Source of the DNA: Drosophila miranda
Taxonomy: Eukaryota; Arthropoda; Insecta; Diptera; Drosophilidae
Assembly: GCF_003369915.1 (NCBI RefSeq)
Contig: NC_046674.1
Location: 12,028,001 to 12,092,000 of the forward strand
Length of the DNA stretch: 64,000 nt
Reading direction: 5' to 3'
In this document: positions 32,731-45,600 of the stretch, in pieces
How the letters are laid out: every line of letters begins with the position of its first letter
Numbering within the stretch: position 1 is the first letter of the stretch
The notes under the pieces: generated by a model
The model's input: the letters and a program-made list of their open reading frames with translations, nothing else
Database searches by the model: none
What the model was told of the DNA's origin: nothing
Made by a program: the position numbers and the translations under genes

Positions 32731-35705
32731 ATATAGGTGTGTAAATATATATATATGTATAACTCGAAAGCGCCTTATAATAGTTGCAAGAAGCACCAAC
32801 GAAGCAGTGGCCACACCAACCATCTGATTGCGGCAGCTAGAATGTGGCAGCCATGTGGCAAGTGGCGATAATTGCATTCAATTAACTAAGTAACAGCTTA
32901 TCAATTTATCAATTTATCAATTTATAGATAGATATATATTGATCATTCGTTAAGGTATGCCATAACTAGGTTCGAACGTCGAATGGGTTTGTTTTCATGT
33001 TGCATGTTGCATGTGTAGAATGTAGGAGAGGACCATTGAAAAATTGCATTTTTCATCAACTTAAAGAGAGGGATTTGTTGTTGTTTTTGGTTGTTGTTGT
33101 TGTCTTTGATTTTTGTGTTTCTTTCGCTTTGTTGCTCTTCGAAAATGGATGGACATTAATATTGTATTTATCGTTAAGTATTGTACAAATCAAATCGATT
33201 CACGCCGCCTCGTACAAAATGAATACTCGAATGCTTAATTTGTAAACCCTCGTATATTAAATATGTGTATATATAAATAGTCATGTATATATTGTAGGTA
33301 TATAGTATATATATATATATATATAGTAATGTCTATGTATTTTATAAAGAAATGTCCAAAAATTCGCTCATTTTTTGCTGTGTTTAAAGATTTCTTTCTT
33401 TTTCTTTTGTCTTTTTTTGGATTTTTGTTGTTTTTTTTTTTTCTTCTGATTTTAGCGATGCACCGATGAAGGAAGGAATTTTTATAGTTGATTTTCTTAC
33501 AGGCTCTCAATTCGTACAATATGTGGGCCAAATGCGGTATATTTTTTTTGCCAACAATATGAAACGGAATAATACAACAACGGATAATGGATAAATGGAT
33601 AAATGGACAAATCGACAAATCTACTAACTAATGAACTTTTGCTATGCTAAAAATCTCTGCACACGTTTGCTAATTATCTCTAAAAAAAAAACACATGGGA
33701 ACCACCAATATACACATACACATATGAAAATACATATATGCATAGACCAACAACAGAAACAGAAACAGAATCGGAAGCTGAAACAGCAGCAGCAGCAGCC
33801 GCAGCTAAAACTGAAACTGAAAAACTGAAAAACAGTACAGGAAAATGGGTATGGAAATGGGTGAATGAAAGGCAAAAACAAAAACACAGACAAACAAAAA
33901 GGCAAAGCGAAAAAAAAACAAAAAAAAAACAGAGTAAATATCATACATAATATGCAGCAAATTAATTAAAGGATAATAATGGCACTACATGTGTGACAGG
34001 CCTGCTAAAATTTGTCGTTATCTAAATGTTATTCCATGTGCATTTTATTCGAAATTCGAAATTCCAAATTGTTGCTGCTGCTGTTGTGTTGTGTTGTGTT
34101 GTTGTTGTTGTTCCAATTGTGGGAAGCAGCAACTAATTTATGCATAGTACATACAGGGAGGACTACAAATGAAATTTGCATTTAAATGCTACGGTAAAAT
34201 AGTTTTATAAATATTAAATGTGTGTGTTCGTGTGGATGTAGAATCGGTATACGATCCGAGTACGAATACAAATGGGGACCAGGACCAGGGCCAGAACCAG
34301 GGCCAGAACCAGGGCCAGGGCCAGGCCAAAGGGTACAAATGGCAGAGAGATTCATGTGTGTGTGTGTGTGAGTACAGTTTGTATACGTTTTTATATTGTA
34401 GATATAGTAGGTAGATACTGCTAGGGTTCTCTAGTGTCTATAGAGCGATATATAGTATAGTATTGTATAGTACGTATATATGGTTATGCTTGTCGCTTAT
34501 CGCTTATCGCTTAGCGCTTATGTGATTATGTTCGCCTAGATCTAAGCCTAAACGGTTCTACACGGTTATAGTACGGTACGTTCAATCATTGCATTCACGG
34601 CTATGGAACTGCTCTAGGGCTAGAGACTAGAGACTAGAGGCTAGAGATTAGAGATTAGTACGGGTGCTAGCTGCTGATACAATAGCCCTCTAAGTGGGGC
34701 GTACATGTGGTATGCATGTTTGTATGTAAGTGATACGTGGATAACTCTAGTCACTACTTAGGGATTCCAGCTAATACTGACTCGGTAATAGTTCGATATA
34801 GGGGGGTAAGTGGAACGAGAGGCTATATGTTGTCAGCTATAGGTGTGTGTGTGTGTGTGTCAGCTATTTGCAGACCGCAGATCTAAGTGTGTGTGTGTGG
34901 ATTACATGGATTCGAAGGCACATATTCAATGCAGTTCTCTTCGAATCTCTGGGGTTAGTTTTCATTCGTTCGCTTCTATCGAGTTTAAGGCTCGTTTCTT
35001 CGTGTTCTGGATGCGGTTATTGCTGTTGTAGTTTTAGTTTTAGTTTTAGTTTTGGTTTCAGTTTTAGTTTCAGTTTCAGTTGTTACTCGTACCATTACCG
35101 TTGATATGGGGCTAAGCTATGGCTGTTTGTGGCACTTGTGGCACTTGCTGTTGCTGTTGCAGTTGCTGTTGCAGTTGTGGTTGTTATTGATTGCTGTACC
35201 TACTTGTCACTTGTACAAATGATTTATTTGGATAGCGTGTCGTTGTCGTGGAGACCGAGGAGGAAGAGACAAAAATGGCAATGAGAATAGAAATGTTTAT
35301 CAAAAACTTTGCAGGGCCTTGTTCTCTGGCTATCTCTGTTCTGTGTCACGACTGCCTCTCATTGTCAGACTTTTTCGATTCGATTCGGTTTCGGCTCGGC
35401 TCGGCTCGGCTCTGTGCACACTTAGAAATTTATGTTGCCCAGAAACTGTGATTTGATGGCCGCCGAGCGGGCTGTCAGCGCCGTGGCAAGCGGCAGGGCC
35501 AGCGCCTGTTGATGATATCCCGACTGGGGCGGGCCGTGTGAGACGGCAGCCGCCGAAGAACCACCGACAGCAGAGGCACCGCCCGGGGCGGCTCTGCTGC
35601 GGCCCGGTGTCGCGCTACATGCGGCACCGTAACTCCTACCGATGCCGCAAATGGTCAAGCCTACAAAATCATACGAGATACAAGATAGATAGATAGAGAT
35701 AGAGA

Positions 35706-35743
<38 letters not shown>

Positions 35744-38591
35744 CACACGCTAGAGCTGCAAAACTATCGATAACAAGGATCGGGGGCTAACACATACGCT
35801 TCGAATCAGAACTGGATTTGGAATTGGAAACCTAATCTAAAAACAAAACAAATGAAAATGGAGAGAATTGAGGTGCTGATTGCAAGCAATCGACAGTCTA
35901 TCGATAGCTGAATCGATTGTTGTACAGCTCTAACACACGCAATGGATCGATGGGGCAATCGGGCGATGGGGCAATGGGGCGATGGGGCGATGGGGCGATT
36001 GGCGGGGTTAGATCTGGTCGGGGATAAGGTTATATATCAGCTAGAAGCCCTAGTAGCCAGTGTTCTGTAGTAGCTCTCTGTGTGATCGTGTGATTGATGC
36101 AAATGATAAACGCAAGGCCAAGCACAGGAGATTTGCGCGCAGGAATCGATTCTAAAGGGGTTCTATTATCATATGGAAATGGCAAATATCTGATTCAATA
36201 TATATGAGACTGTGTAGCACTGTGTTTGTCTGTGTTTGCCTGTGTATATGTGTGCGTGTGTATCGATAGTTTCCGATACTTAATATCTGTGCATTGATAT
36301 GACGAACGGTTTGGGCTTTAGAAAAAAACGTGATTTCATTTATTGATCGTGATCATGAGTAATACTCGATAAATAGTCATTTCAGCTCTGGTTGGTCGGG
36401 AAACAGATATCAGAGCCCAGATCCCAGTTCCCAGCTACCAGCTACCAGCTCCCAGCTACCAGCTCCCAGATCGAACACATCACAGATCTCGGATCCCTAG
36501 GACGAGCCGTTGGTGGGGGCAACCATGTAATCACCAATCAGTATGCGATTCTCCGGCATTACGCCCATTACACCGGCTGCAAAGCAAATATACAAAATTA
36601 AGAGTAAGGAAACAGAACACACAAAAACTAAAGAAAGTAACAGAAATGTTTGATTGACTGACTGGCTGAGTGGCTGACTGATTGTGGATGATGGAACACA
36701 AACACGAACGAACGAACGAACGAACGAAGGAACGAACGAATCGAACACAAGCATCGAGGGCAAACAAATCATTATAATCCGTGCTGGAGGCGAGTTAGTA
36801 ATGCTAATGATTATTACACGACTTTCGTCATATCAAGTAACACAAACTGTTCGAATTGGGGACTGTGGCATGGGGCATGTGGCATGGGGCATGGTCGGGC
36901 GGGGTGTTGAGGTTGTTGAGCAGTTAGTACTCGTTTTAGTCACAAAAGTTTCTTCACCTTTCGCTACACATCACACTCTCACTCACATACAAATGAATAA
37001 AAGAGGGGGGCCCGAGGCGAGTGTACCTACAAATGTTTGTGTGTGTGTGTGTGTGTGTTTGTGTGCGTGTGTGTGTGTGTGTGCGAGTGTGTGCGAGTGG
37101 GTGACTGTGTGCCTTTGTGGGGTGTACGCACAAATACGAGAATATGGGTGAACGGGACTTACCAGTCGGATAGGGGAGTCCGAAGGAGGGATAGCCCGAA
37201 TATCCGCGACCAGCGGCATAGGCAGCATAAGCAGCTGCCGGAAAGCCTGCGAATGAAGCAATATACGATCGGATAAGATACAGCTATAGATATAGAAATA
37301 TATATAGTTACCTTCGGGCAATGTCCCCAGACCCCACATGATGTTATCTAAAAAGGTGGCATGAAAAACAAGAGAGAGCACATAAACAGATAATTACTAA
37401 AATTCAGATCAATTAGGGATCAATTAGATCTAAGATATTAGAAACGAAAGAGAGTACCGAGATTATATCAGATATAGGACTAATTGATATAGATTATATG
37501 AAAGACTGCTTTACTATTATGTAGATTAGATCGTATTCGGTTAGTGGTTAGTGTTTCGATTCGTGTGTACTTAGAGATCTAGAAATATTGTGTTTAATAT
37601 GGCAACTAAGGAACACCGTCGTCGAGTCGATCGATCGTTCCACTATATACTAGGTGTATGTGTGTGTGTGTTGAGTTCTAAGAGTTCTAGAGTACCCTCC
37701 CTCCCGATTTGTGGTTGGTTCTCTTTCGCAATAACAGCCTTGATCTGAGCTATTTATACATATATAGTAGTATGTAGAGTTAGAGTTAAGTATAGAGTTA
37801 CATTTGATCGATATGACACACAAAGCTAAACACTTATTCGATATGTAATCTAAGACATTTAATGCTATTCTATGAGTATAAATTTCAATATTTTCGCTAA
37901 TAGTTCTCTGCTTAATATACGTACGAGTACGAGTACGAGTAGATATATGTTTGTATGTGTATATATGTATATATATATCTATATACCCGATGCGGGGGCA
38001 ATTCTAAGGCCTGTGACAGTGCATTTCTACGAAAATGCCACTTGCCACCAGGCCATTGCCCCGCACAAACGGCTAAGGATAAGTGGAATCGAATCAAATC
38101 AAATCAATAGAATCATAACTATAATCACACACAAGATAACTAAATATATGGGCTAGAGAAATACTACAACTCAAGAAGGGGGTGGCGGGGGTGGGGGAGA
38201 GAGAGAATTGAAAAAGGTTGACATCTATTAGGAGGGATATTTGTAAAAATTTGTATAAATTTAGCTTCGGGCCTCCGCTTTTCTCCAAAAACTTCACTTC
38301 TTCGACATCGACTTCGACTTCGACTTCGACTTTGTTCCTCCTCTCCTTTCCTTTCCTTTCCTTTCATCTCCTGTCCTCTTCTCTCATTCGTTCATCTTTG
38401 GCATCAGTGCGTTGACGGATGGCTGGTTTCCGTTTCCGGTTTGTTTGCTTGTTTGTTGGTTTGTTAGTTTGTTTTGTGGCAACTTAGGCTAAGATTACAA
38501 TGGATATAACGTCAAGTACGTCGAGTACAAGCTAGAGTCTGAACTTGAGCGCTTAATGCGCTTATCGTAATGCAATATATATATATATATG

Positions 38592-38645
<54 letters not shown>

Positions 38646-40569
38646 GTACGAGTATGTAGTAGTATGTGGTATATGTATGCGCTTCGAATGTATAGTATGT
38701 ATGTATGTATTTACGAGTATAAGTGGGTATATGTATGCATAATAAATAGCTAGTCTCATGTTTAGTCAAATATTAATGGCTATATGCAAGACAAGTACAG
38801 TACCCACACACATATGCCATGTGTGGAGTGGAAGAGTGCAGGACGTAGGAGTCAAAGTACAACAAGAGATGTACGGAATGTACGGGATGCACGGGAAGTT
38901 GGCCAGGCTGGAAGTTGCCTGTTATTTCGATTACGACGGCCCTCAACTGTCGGAGCTGTAATTTGGCAAACGGGCGGCAGGACACAAGGAGGTCGGTCCT
39001 GTAATTGGGCATCCATTATCCATGATCCATTTTACCAAATTACACTCTGACAGCCGCTCTAAATGGGCATCATTCTCGCCCACCATTTCCACATTCCAAC
39101 ATTCCCACATTCCATCATTCGATCATTTTTCAAACACAATACATGGGATATGCGTGTAGATACATATTTATATCTAATACTTTCTTGATACTTGCTTCTT
39201 TCGCTGTGTGTGAGCTGCTTCGACTTTGACTTCGACTTCAACTTAATCGCTAATTGGTTACATTCGCTAAGATTCAATTCGATTCAATCCGATTTGATTA
39301 AATTAAGTGTTCATTTTTGTTGTTGCTTTTTGCCACTAGAGAGAGATACACTTTTGAAGAGCTATTGATATGAGAGATACGATACGATAATGTTCGATAT
39401 ACAAGAAAATCCAGTTCAAACATAAATGAGGCGCCGATTGCAACATAGTCCATCTTTTCGTTTCGTTTCGACTTTGGGGTTAATTTTACATTCATGTGGG
39501 GGCGGGGAAGGGGGGGCTCTTAAGTGTCTAAGACATATGTTACATGATCGCCCTCTAAGGTCTAAGGTTGCTTCAAGATTGCCCCAAGTTGCTAGGTCAT
39601 CTCGCAGCAATCACGCACATCTAAGCAGGCCCCTCTAGGACCTGCACTTAGCCTAGTATCTTAAGCTAGTTCGAGTAACTTCAGTTCTCTTAGGTTCTAT
39701 CGAAAAAAACAACGTGTAGAATGCGCGCTAGTTAGTTAGTTAGTTAATTAGTTAGTTAATTGGTTCGTTAATCAAACGCCGCTTAGACAGAAACAAAACA
39801 TACGATTATGGTACAGTAAGTACATGGCTAAGAGATTGTACACGTAATCCTAGGCCTAGGCTTAAGGGCGCTGCATACGTATACGAGCGCCTTTTATCAT
39901 TTTTGGACATTGAGACGGAATGAGAGTCATATACGAGTATGAACTATGTTTATATAGAAATATATGTCTGTATAAGTGTGTGTCCGTGTGTGTGTGTCTG
40001 TGAGAGTGTGCGTGTGTGGGTGTGGGTGTGTGTGGGTGCCATGAAAAGCAGAGGAATCCGACTGGAGTCAGATCTGATATCGTCTAGTGGATTGCCACGT
40101 CTCACTGCTGCCTGGGCGGTCACATGCCGGGCAGCTGGTAGAGAGAGGCGGCCGCAGCCGCCGCGGAGTTGGCGCCCGACATCTCCAGGCCGCCCGGCAT
40201 CGCCAGCAGCTCGCTGAGCGGATAGTGGGCCGCTGCCAGGGCCGCGTTCTGACGCAGCTGCGCCTGCTGGGCCACGGCGGCGGCGGCTGCCGCTGCGGGG
40301 GTGTTGGCGGCCGCCGTCAGGGCGCTGAGCGTGGCGCCGGGCGCTCCTCTGAGGCCGCTGCTCACGGCGGCGGCGGCCAGCAGACGCTTGTAGCCCATCA
40401 CGGCAGCGGCGTCCGCGTAAAGGGAGTTGGCCAGAGCGGCGTTGCTCTGGCTGGCATTGGCTGCCGCTGCGTACTGCAGCAGAGAGGGGCCGCCCGTGGG
40501 GGCAGCGCCCGAAAGGGGCATCAGCGAGGGAGTGGCCCCTGCAGCAGCGGCCACCGCTTGAGCGAGGCT

Positions 40570-40605
<36 letters not shown>

Positions 40606-42615
40606 GTGGGCGGCGACGGCAACCGCCTGTTGCTGCTGCTGCTGCACCGCCTGCTGCTGTTGCTGCTGTTGGCTTACAGCCGCTGCAGCTAGGGCGGCCG
40701 CTGAAAGGTGGGCGGGCAGCGGATAGGGGGAGTATCGCAGCGAGGCGGCGGCTGCCGCGGCCCCCAGCAGCTGGTGGTGGGGGTGGTGGGCGTGTTGGTG
40801 GGTGTGGGTGTGTGTGTGTTGTGGTGCCTGTGAGTGTTGCTGTTGTTGTTGTTGTTGTTGTTGTTGCTGCTGGTGGTGGTGGTGGTGGTGCTGCTGCTGC
40901 TGCTGATGCTGCTGCTGCAGCACGGAGGCGGCAGCGGCTAAACTACTTGGCAGCAGGCCAGCAGCGGACGTGGCCGCCGCCGCCGCTGCCGCCGCCTGAT
41001 TGGCGTGGCTGCCCCAGACTACCAACTCACCGTAAGCAGAGCGGCCGGCCGCACGGGTCTTGGCCAGGTTGGCCGGCAGCATCACTTCCTTTGGCTGCGC
41101 CTTCTTGCACTCGACCTGGAGAAAGACAGGCAACAAAAAGGAGAAGGAGAGTGGAGAGTGGGGGGGTTAGTATCTGGGATTCATGGCGCTACGCTCGACT
41201 TACCATTTTGTTGTTTATCTCATGGAAATGAATTTCGCAAACTTTGTCTACCACATCTTCGCTTTGAAATGTAACGAAGCCAAAACCTGCAAAGAGAGGA
41301 AAGGAGAGAGAGCCAACAGATAAAAGAAGAACAGCGGAACAGCGAGACGAAAGGGGGGAGAGAGGGGGCTAGAGGGGCAGTGGGGTAGCAGAACGAGAGA
41401 GTGCAGAGTGGGCAAAAAAGTTTAAGGGCTGCAAAAATTGAACGAAATATGCTTTTGTGTGCGAGCGGCTAAATAATTTACTCAAGTGTCGAGACTCCGA
41501 GACACAGGCTGATGGCGCGCCCTCTGGCACTCTGGCCCCCATTCCTCACTCCTCCTCCTCCCATCACTCCCATCCCTCCCCCTTGTCCTTAGTCTGTCCT
41601 CAGGCTGACCTCAATATGCATCCCCTGCAGGGACTCAAGTGGCGGCTGGGCGAGTAATTCAAACACTGGACGCTCGCTCTGCTCCGGGTTTACATAATAA
41701 ACTTTGCCAGCGGACAAAACTCAGTACTGAAGGAGGGAAGACTCCATCCATGCCCATTCCCAGGCCCATACAAATGCCCAGACCCACACCCGGCTCCCCC
41801 CCTTCGCTCTTGGGTCGTGGAGAGCCTAATAACTTTTTCCTAATGGCTGGCTGGTTGGCTCGCTGGCTGGTTGGCTGGCTGGCTGCCGTTCTAGCTGTTC
41901 TGGCAGTTCAGCTATTTTTGATATCCTCAAATTAGAGGCTGACGGAGAACTTAAATTCCTGGAATCCCAAGTCATTCCAGGGCTCTGTGGCAGGCAGCAG
42001 GGAGCAGGGTCCCGAATTGGCAAAGGATTTATTGTAGCTTAATTGCATTTCTTCTGTTTGTTAAACTTACAAAATAGTATCCTCCCCTCGAGTGCAGGCA
42101 GCAGCAGAGCCGAAACTTTTTATCGGATCGTGGAATATGATATTATCTCCAGTATCCTTCTGCCTCTCCTATTGGGTCCTGCCCCTCCACTAATCGCAGC
42201 CTGAGGTTTTCCACTGCAAAGGCGTTCCACCAATTTGGCCTTATCGGAGGTTTTCAATTAGCGCAATTGTCTGAGATTTCACATGGTCCTTCGACCAAAG
42301 GACTCCACTCCAGTCCGCTCCAGGACTCACTCCCTCCCTGTCCCTGTCGCTCTCTGTGCAATTAGCAAGGCCAAGTGCAGACACCTGATGCCCCGAAAAC
42401 CCGTATGCCGCTGCCGCTGCCTGCCCCATGGCCCCTGCCCAATGCCGCCTGCCCCCTGCTCTGTGTACGTTTGTTTGCCTTTGGTATGCGGGCGTACAGG
42501 CGGACAGGGCGTGGCGTGGGCGTAACTGGCAAATTAGTTGAAACAAGTAACAGTAAACACGCAGGCTTATTAGCGACATGTGCCTGGAATGAGGAGAACG
42601 GCAACGCCAACAGCA

Positions 42616-42646
<31 letters not shown>

Positions 42647-45600
42647 AAGCTCCACTTGCCATTTGCCGCTTGCTGCATGGTCCTCTGCCCCGAAGCCTTC
42701 AGCTCCGAGCTTCTCGCTTGAGACAACGTGCGGGCAGGCTGCTTCCTGCTTGTCTCTATCCTTGCCTTGGAGTGTGTTTGTATTTGTTTTAATTATATAA
42801 AATTAGCGCACGTTGCAAGTTGCACGTAAAGCTGCCACTTAGGTTTCTGCTGCTGCTGCTGCTGCTGCCTCTTGTGCCTGGGCCTTCTGCTACTTTTTCG
42901 CCTTGGGCCACTCATAAATCAGCCGTAGAGCAAATGAAGCCAGCAATTTTTTGGTGTCCTGCCTCTACCTCTGTCTCTGGGCCCCTACCAGTCCCCCCCA
43001 GCCCCTGCCAGCCCCACACGTAACTCAATCAAAAATGTATCCGCTGGATACAAATGCGCCCTGGCAGCTTGAGGAATGCCCGGTCCGTTTGCCTCGTGTT
43101 CTGCGGCTGCCTTTTGGCCCTCAGCTCAGAGCTCGTGTTTGAGCCTGGTTCTGGTTTCTGGGTTCTGGGTTCGGGGTTCGGGGTTCTCGGATCTGGGATC
43201 TGGGGGCTCGGTCTGCGGCCAAGTCGCCATTTTTACCTGTCGAAAATTTCCCGCAGGACGACGATGGCAATGGCAATGGCGATGGCGATGGCGATAGGAG
43301 CTGACGATGGTCTTGGCAACTGCAAAAATTGCACACTCATGCATGTTATTGCCAAGAAGCGGACATAGATATATGTTCCAGGCATAAGCTCTCGCTCTCG
43401 GCTATGCCTCTGCTGTAGGATTGGGAGCAGGCGGCAGAGGGCAGAGGGCAGGGGCAGGGGCAGGCGGCAGAGGGCAGGGGCTGGGGACAGGCAGCACGGA
43501 GGAGCATTGCGCCAGCTGCTGTTATGACTGCGCTGCGCCGGCTTGCCAAAAAGAAAAATTACAAAATTTTCAATTTTAATATTAGTGGCGGCTGGCGGCT
43601 GGCGACGCCAACTGCCAGGTCTCCTTCTCACCCACCCACTCCCACTCCAACTCTCTGTTCCCTCCTTGTGTATCTATCCGCTCCACCTTTTCCATTTTTT
43701 CTTTTTTGGGAGGGAGGAAGGCTGCTTAGGCGCACGTTGGGCATGTCCTTGGCTTGCCAAATGAAATTCATAGCATAGTTCTGGGCGCTGCTCTGCCGCT
43801 TGTGGACCCTGCTCTGTACAGTACAGACAGGCTAAGGGCAACATGTGTGGCAGCTGAGAGTCACAACCACATCTCAATCCACGAAACTCTGTCTTCAATC
43901 GAAGATCGAGAATCAGAGCCATATCGATAGTACCTTTGAGAGGACATACATAGATCTATTCTTGGGGCTTCCTTTCGAGCCTATATTCTCAGACTCTTAG
44001 GAGAGTAGCTCTCTCTCTCTTAGGGCATCTCCACTGTAAGTGGAATTGCCCTCGTTGCCGCTGTTTCTGTTATTGTTGCCATTGCTGTTAGGGCCTGCTG
44101 CCTATATTGTTTTATGGCATATTCATATATTGTTTCCTATATTTTTTTCCAGTCCATTCCCATTCCTCATCCATAAAACGGTTCGCTTGTGTGTAGTTTT
44201 TGGGCCAACTGCTTGTGTCTCTGGTTTTTTGCCACTGCCCCAGACCCGGTCCCGGCCCGGGCCACTGCCACTGCCACTAGCACTGCCCTTGCTGCAATTT
44301 TCAGTGACCAGGCTTATGTGTGTTCGAATGTCTGTCGCTTTGTCTATTTGTCTGTCTGTCCGTCCGTCTGTCCCTCTGTGTGCCTGTCGCTGTGCTGCAC
44401 ACATGATTTATGAATGAGTAACAAACTTGCTGCCGTGTAGCCGGAGCAACCAGCGACGTCTTTTCCACTTTTCCTTCACGTTCTTTTTTCCGGCTGCCCC
44501 TCCGTTGGCTTCTTTATTATAGTCGATGCCTTGTTTGTGTGTGCCGCCATCACGCTGGCAATTGCCACGTATACGGGGCAGCCAGCCCGCTCTCGGATCG
44601 ATAAAATGCAATTACAGGCATATCGCAAGTGCCAGTAGGCAGGCGGAGGGAGCGGGGGGGGGGGGGGGCGTATGGAGGCGGGGGCAGGCTGTAGATGGGA
44701 CAGGAGCAGAAGCGGAGAGGGAGACGGAGATTGGGCGATTGGTAGATGGGGCAGCCGGTAGTCCGACGACTCATGGCAATAAGGTCGTACATCGTCCAAC
44801 TGTACAAAAAGTCGCCATCGACATCGCCGTCGCTATCGTTGTCGTTGCCGTTGCCGTTGCCGTTGTCCTCGTCCTCGTCCTGGTCGTGGCAATGAAGGCT
44901 TCTGCTACAACTAATACCCTTTGATTAACGACACACATTTTCTATTGACTTGAGGAGGGGGGCGCCTCTTCCTCTTCCCATGCCTCTTGAACTAGGACGG
45001 ACGGATGGACGGACGGACGGTGGCCTGTGAAGTTGGGCAGTTGGCTGCCCCTGCTCTTGCCTCTGCCCCTGCCCCTGGCCCCCAAACACTGCCTGCATAT
45101 TTCATACCCTGTATTCCGATCGATGCACGCAATTGTAATTTGCAAAGCTGACATGGCCTGGCCCTCGTCTCCGTTCGGGCCAAATGAGTAGCTCAGCCAA
45201 TGGGTCGTGTCAATAGCTAAACGGCCGGCCAATGCATTTTTAATTGGCAAATCAGAAAAGTAAGCCACACACACACACACACACACACACACCCACACAC
45301 AGCCGTGAAAGTCGTACGGGTAAACCTGAGTGGAAATTCGTGGAAATATCGTTCACGTCGTGGCTGCAAAAATTTCTCATTATTTTTCCTTGTTATAGCC
45401 AGGGCTGGAGTGGGCCAGTACCACCCCCACCTCCCACCCGAGTCTCTAAATCTTTAATGTGATGTCCGGGCCGTGTGTCCTTCACATTATTTTAAAATGC
45501 TTCATATTCGTTTTTATTGGCCGCCTTCTGTTACTGCCCCATCCAGGCGATTCCTTTCATTTCGCTGCTCTCTCTCTCTTTATCAAGCCTTCTTTTTTAT

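Noticed and set aside
40087..40692. 201-codon plus-strand ORF
   Set aside because: Antisense shadow of the CAG/GCN-rich Rbp6 exon.
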